Below are positions 60,713 through 64,000 of a stretch of 64,000 nucleotides of DNA, one piece after another. How positions within the stretch are numbered: position 1 is the stretch's first letter; each line of letters begins with the position of its first letter. The notes under the pieces are model-generated. The model ran no database searches. It was not told where the DNA came from and saw only the letters and a program-made list of their open reading frames with translations. The DNA is from Stigmatella aurantiaca DW4/3-1 (GTDB lineage Bacteria > Myxococcota > Myxococcia > Myxococcales > Myxococcaceae). The stretch is taken from assembly GCF_000165485.1 (NCBI RefSeq), contig NC_014623.1, positions 310,001 to 374,000 on the forward strand. Direction: 5' to 3'. The position numbers and the translations under genes were made by a program.

Positions 60713-62753
60713 GGCGCGCCTCCTTTTCATCGAACCGGGCCCCAAGCCCCGCCTTGGCCAGGGCATCCCGGATGCGCGCGATGGCCACCTCCCGGCTCAG
60801 CGTGTGCTTGGCGAGGATGGCCGCCGTCTCCCGGGCCAGCCGCGTGCGCTCGCTCTCCTTCAGCTCCTGGGAGGTGTGGAGGATGACGGGGATTTCGCGC
60901 GTGCGCGGGTCGGCCTTCAGCTCGTCCAGCACATCGAACGCCGTCATGTCCTGCAGCAGGAAGTCCAGGAAGATGAGGTGGGGGGATTTCTCCCGGGCCA
61001 GCTGAACGCCGTCCCGGCCCCCACTGGCCTCCATCAACACATAGGAGGTGTCCTTGAGCACCTGCTTCAGCAGGTAGCGGTGCACCTCGTCGTCATCGAT
61101 GATGAGCAGCCGCTCGACGGGGCCGCGGTTGGCCAGCTCCTCCAGCTTGCGCCGCAGCTGGTGGGGCTCCACGGGCTTGAGCCAGAACTCGTCGGCGCCC
61201 AGGGCGCGCGCCTTCTGCTCGCGGTCGGTGATGGTGACCACCAGGATGGGGATGTCCCGGGTGTCCTCCTTGCTCTTCATCTCGGCGAGGAAGTTCCAGC
61301 TCGTCTCGCCCTCCAGCATCACGTCGAGCACCATGGCCGCGGGGCGCATGCGCTGGACGGCGCGGCGGGCCTCCTCCACGGAGCGGACCGCGACCACCTG
61401 GAAGCCAGAGCGCTCCAGGTACTTCTCGTAGAGAAAGAGCGTCTGCCGGTCGTCCTCCAGCACCAGCACGGGCGCGCGCGCCGGATCCAGGTGCTGGCTG
61501 CGCTCGGTGAGCCCGGCCATCTCCAGCACCTCCGGGTGCACCCGGGGAATGGTGACGGTGAAGGTGGAGCCCTGGCCCTCCACGCTCTGGACGGTGAGCG
61601 TTCCGCCCAGCATCTCCGTGAGGCGGCGCGCCAGCGGCAGGCCCAGGCCGGTGCCCTTCACCTTCTTGTGCAGTGGCGTCTCCACCTGGATGAACTCCTC
61701 GAAGATCCGCTCGTGGTACTCCGGGGGGATGCCGATGCCGGTGTCCTTGACGATGAAGGACACGGTGTCGCGGGGGCCCTGGGCCACGTTGATGGCGATG
61801 CTGCCCTTCTCGGTGAACTTCACCGCGTTGGAGACGAGGTTGCGCAGCACCTGGCTGAGCTTTGCCTCGTCCGTCTCCAGCTCCACCGTCGAAGGGATCT
61901 CCGGGAAGAGGATCTCCGTCGAGGACTCTGGCGGCAGCAGGGGCCGCATCATGCCGCGCAGCGCGCTGATGAACTCGCCGGCCACGAAGCGGTTGGGGCG
62001 CAGCACCGCCTTGCCGGCCTCCATCTTGGAGAGATCCAGCAAGTCGTTCACCAGATCATAGAGGGCCTCGGCCGAGGTGCGGACGAACTGCACCTGCTTC
62101 TCCTGCTCGCTGGTGAGCGGCCCGTTGAGCGGGTTGAGCAGCACCTTGGACAGGCCGAGGATGGAGTGCAGCGGGGTGCGGAACTCGTGGCTGACGTTGG
62201 CCACCACGCGGCCCTTCACCTCGGCGGCCCGCTGGAGGCTCTCGGCCTTCTCGTCCAGGGCGGCATGGAGGCTGCGCACGCCGCGGTTGGATTCCTCCAA
62301 CTCGCGGTTGAGCCGCTGCAACTCGTCCGCGCGGCGCTGGAGCTCGCGCTGCTGGCGCTCCGTCTCCCGGTGGAGCGCGGACAGCTCGCTCAAGGTGGAG
62401 CTGACCTGGGAGAGCGCCGCGCCGTAGTCCTCGGGCACCAGGCTGCCCACCATCACCACCTGGCCCTCGTAGGGCTGGGCGCGGAAGGCGAAGGTGGTGG
62501 GCTTGTGATCCGAGGTGCAGAGGATGAGCTCCCAGCCCTCCACACGCTCCTCGTGGGCCTGGAGCAGAAGCCGGTCCACCTTCTCCTCCGTCCCCTGGGC
62601 CGCGAGGAGCCGCAGCCGCGTGCCCTTCCGCGCCCCGAGGATGCTCTCCGCCCGGGCATCCGCCCAGGTGATGAGCCCAGAGGGCTCGCAAACGAGGGCC
62701 ACTTCCCGGCTCAACGCGTCGAGCAGGCGTGAGGCAAATGGGGCAGCCGTCAT
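60705..62753 (-). CDS. PAS-like histidine kinase with two receiver domains
   Basis: The 682-residue cytosolic protein starts at ATG 62753, about 10 bases after AGGAG. It has an N-terminal PAS-like domain (about 8-110), a long coiled coil (about 115-185), HisKA with His in VANVSHEFRTPLHSI near 196, HATPase (VKDTGIGIPPEYHERIFEEF, GTGLGLPLA), receiver 1 (Asp in AAMVLDVMLEG near 478) and receiver 2 (Asp in LIFLDFLLQD near 600). It lies 12 bases after the unknown helical gene. With the next gene it makes a four-receiver/two-kinase relay fed by the B12 protein. Confidence 0.9.
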   Translation of the reverse strand: MTAAPFASRLLDALSREVALVCEPSGLITWADARAESILGARKGTRLRLLAAQGTEEKVDRLLLQAHEERVEGWELILCTSDHKPTTFAFRAQPYEGQVVMVGSLVPEDYGAALSQVSSTLSELSALHRETERQQRELQRRADELQRLNRELEESNRGVRSLHAALDEKAESLQRAAEVKGRVVANVSHEFRTPLHSILGLSKVLLNPLNGPLTSEQEKQVQFVRTSAEALYDLVNDLLDLSKMEAGKAVLRPNRFVAGEFISALRGMMRPLLPPESSTEILFPEIPSTVELETDEAKLSQVLRNLVSNAVKFTEKGSIAINVAQGPRDTVSFIVKDTGIGIPPEYHERIFEEFIQVETPLHKKVKGTGLGLPLARRLTEMLGGTLTVQSVEGQGSTFTVTIPRVHPEVLEMAGLTERSQHLDPARAPVLVLEDDRQTLFLYEKYLERSGFQVVAVRSVEEARRAVQRMRPAAMVLDVMLEGETSWNFLAEMKSKEDTRDIPILVVTITDREQKARALGADEFWLKPVEPHQLRRKLEELANRGPVERLLIIDDDEVHRYLLKQVLKDTSYVLMEASGGRDGVQLAREKSPHLIFLDFLLQDMTAFDVLDELKADPRTREIPVILHTSQELKESERTRLARETAAILAKHTLSREVAIARIRDALAKAGLGARFDEKEARRG

Positions 62754-62765
62754 GAAAAACTTCTC

Positions 62766-63482
62766 CTAATCGGCGGCGCGCGCCGGGGCGAGCACCGCTC
62801 TCACGGTATCCAGATCCGCAGGAGCGAAGTGCGCCCCGAGCGCGGAATCCAGGGCTTCAAGAAATCGCTGAAAAGAAAGTCTGTCCAGCGCCCGCTGAGG
62901 CCAGAACGCCCTATACCAACTGGCATGCTGTGCAAAGAGTTCGGGCCGGCCCGTCCCGACCGCGTCGGCCAGGTAGGACAGCTGGAGCAGGGCTTCCTCC
63001 TCCAACCGGGGATGGATCGAGAGGGGCAGCTCCGGGGTCAGGGTCTGGAGCAGGGTCCGGGCCAGCGCGGGGGTGGCGTCCTGGAGCGAGCGGGCGAGGC
63101 CCTCGGGGTAGCGCAGCGCCGTGCGTCCGGCCTGGACGTAGGCCTGAGCGGGTGAGTCCAGCCCGAAGCCCGAGGCGGCCAGCGCCGCTTGAAGCCCCGC
63201 GAAATGCTGATCCAGGTGACGTGTGCACATGCCCCGGGCCACGAGCAGGGGGCGCAGCCAGGCCGCATAGCCCTCCATCACCGAGGGGCGCCGTTCCTGA
63301 AGCGCCTGGATGAGGTAGCGCACGTGGAAGAGCGCATCCTCGTTGCCGAAGCGGCGGGCCCGCTCCTCGCCATAGCGCGCCCTCCAGAAAGGATCCGCGT
63401 ACATCCACTCCACGGACGAGGAGGCGAGTTCGGGGGCACGGGCTTCGAGTTGCTGGTGGAGCGTGGGGGGGAGCGAGGTCAT
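62766..63482 (-). CDS. unknown helical protein between B12 sensor and kinase
   Basis: The 238-residue protein starts at ATG 63482, 7 bases after the B12 gene stop. It is predicted all-helical with no signal or membrane segment. It seems to contain an internal repeat: RPSVMEGYAAWLRPLLVARG in the first half and RPELFAQHASWYRAFWPQRA in the second, each followed by a helix with a QHFAGLQAAL/RFLEALDSAL pattern. No family is recognised. Its fixed place between the B12-binding protein and the first kinase suggests an adaptor that relays the B12 protein's state. Confidence 0.75.
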   Translation of the reverse strand: MTSLPPTLHQQLEARAPELASSSVEWMYADPFWRARYGEERARRFGNEDALFHVRYLIQALQERRPSVMEGYAAWLRPLLVARGMCTRHLDQHFAGLQAALAASGFGLDSPAQAYVQAGRTALRYPEGLARSLQDATPALARTLLQTLTPELPLSIHPRLEEEALLQLSYLADAVGTGRPELFAQHASWYRAFWPQRALDRLSFQRFLEALDSALGAHFAPADLDTVRAVLAPARAAD

Positions 63483-63489
63483 GGGAGGG

Positions 63490-64000
63490 CTAGACTCCCA
63501 GCGCTCTGCAAGCCGAGGCGACCAACTCGCGCGCGTCTTTTCCAAAGAAGGAGACGCCGAGCTCCTGTTCCAGGCCGGGCGCCCAGTTGAAGGCCAGACC
63601 GCCCACGGCGATGGGCAGGCGCGGCACCGCCTCGCGGACGGCTGCCACGGCGGTGCGGAGGGCGGGCAGGTGGTAGGTCATCGTGACGGAGAGGGCCAGC
63701 AGGTCCGGGGTCTGCTCCCGGATCATTCGCACCAGGTGGTGGCTGGGGACGTTGGCTCCCAAGAAACGTACGTCGAAGCCCGCCATCTCCAGGAAGTCCG
63801 CAGCCATGCGCGCCCCCACCTCGTGCAGCTCGCCTTCCACGCACGATAACATCACCACTTTTCCGTTGGGGGGATCTCTCGGCAGGTGGCGGTAGAGGTG
63901 AGACAGGGCGAGCTGGGAGATGGCCGTGGCCAGGTGTTCCTGGGCCACGGAGATGTGGTTCTCCTGCCAGAGGCGGCCAATCTCGTACTGCGCGGGCTGG
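63490..64000 (-). CDS. cobalamin-binding, CarH-like B12 sensor (N-terminus outside window)
   Basis: The frame is open to the window edge; 169 C-terminal residues are visible. They include LWQENHISVAQEH, which is exactly the Wx9EH motif of adenosylcobalamin photoreceptors such as CarH. Then comes the B12 Rossmann domain with GELHEVG (variant of DxHxxG, Glu for Asp), SVTMTY and VGGLAF (the SxL and GG elements). In CarH the Trp and His of Wx9EH cap the upper face of B12 and the His of DxHxxG is the lower ligand. A DNA-binding domain, if any, would be outside. It is the first visible gene of a four-gene operon ending in two hybrid kinases, so it probably signals through phosphorylation rather than directly on DNA. 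Confidence 0.85.
   Translation of the reverse strand, partial: QPAQYEIGRLWQENHISVAQEHLATAISQLALSHLYRHLPRDPPNGKVVMLSCVEGELHEVGARMAADFLEMAGFDVRFLGANVPSHHLVRMIREQTPDLLALSVTMTYHLPALRTAVAAVREAVPRLPIAVGGLAFNWAPGLEQELGVSFFGKDARELVASACRALGV

Noticed and set aside
60675-62732. 685-codon plus-strand open frame
   Set aside because: Shadow of the minus-strand kinase, whose His, ATPase and receiver motifs are all in place.

Overview
The window looks like a chromosomal segment from a fruiting myxobacterium of the Cystobacterineae (Stigmatella, Cystobacter or Archangium type). The support is high GC with strong third-position bias, a MYXO-CTERM-like sorting tag, a cas6 remnant of the MYXAN (Cmx6) type, a Ser/Thr kinase with TPR repeats, several hybrid histidine kinases, TPR-CHAT proteins and many secreted or lipid-anchored proteins. 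Only the genus level is inferred. No rRNA, complete tRNA or CRISPR array was seen.

Bases 1-6030 are a gene graveyard. They hold the end of an RCC1-repeat gene, an IS5-type relic (451-3173) interrupted by a well-preserved IS4-type element (480-1993, 11-bp target duplication), a cas6 gene cut off by the IS5 end, and a CHAT protease gene that has lost its TPR half and carries a frameshift at an 11-base G tract. Then come a 1779-residue adhesin/OmpA fusion (6362-11701), an acyltransferase, a quinone-oxidoreductase-like enzyme and an FAD hydroxylase. A second decayed island (about 15.9-17.5 kb) has a frameshifted tyrosine-recombinase tail, two broken genes around a perfect palindrome, palindromic repeats and a tRNA-3'-end-like sequence.

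From 18.3 to 22.3 kb is a compact specialised-metabolism locus: an isonitrile synthase and a P450 on the minus strand, divergent from a second P450 and a ferredoxin that overlap by 4 bases. This is the best candidate for an undescribed small-molecule pathway. It is followed by a full-length secreted TPR-CHAT protein (paralogue of the broken copy), a Tat-exported M23-like protein, a GH32 fructan hydrolase, a low-complexity protein, a Ser/Thr kinase, a membrane coiled-coil protein with a VWA protein, two histidine kinases (one frameshifted), a GreA-like factor, a rhodanese, an Lgt-like protein and a subtilisin with a small coupled partner.

From 46.2 to 56.5 kb is a lipid-centred region. A TetR regulator with its own palindrome heads a run of genes for a KASIII-like enzyme lacking two of three usual catalytic residues, an acyl-CoA ligase, a lipoprotein, a beta-barrel and a lipoprotein hydrolase; an SDR and a beta-lactamase-like protein lie upstream and a lipase converges on it. 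After a chemoreceptor and an XRE regulator, the window ends (59.2-64.0 kb, minus strand) in a tight four-gene operon. It runs from a B12-binding protein with the Wx9EH photoreceptor motif, through an unknown helical protein, to two hybrid histidine kinases. It reads as a vitamin-B12 (possibly light) sensing phosphorelay.
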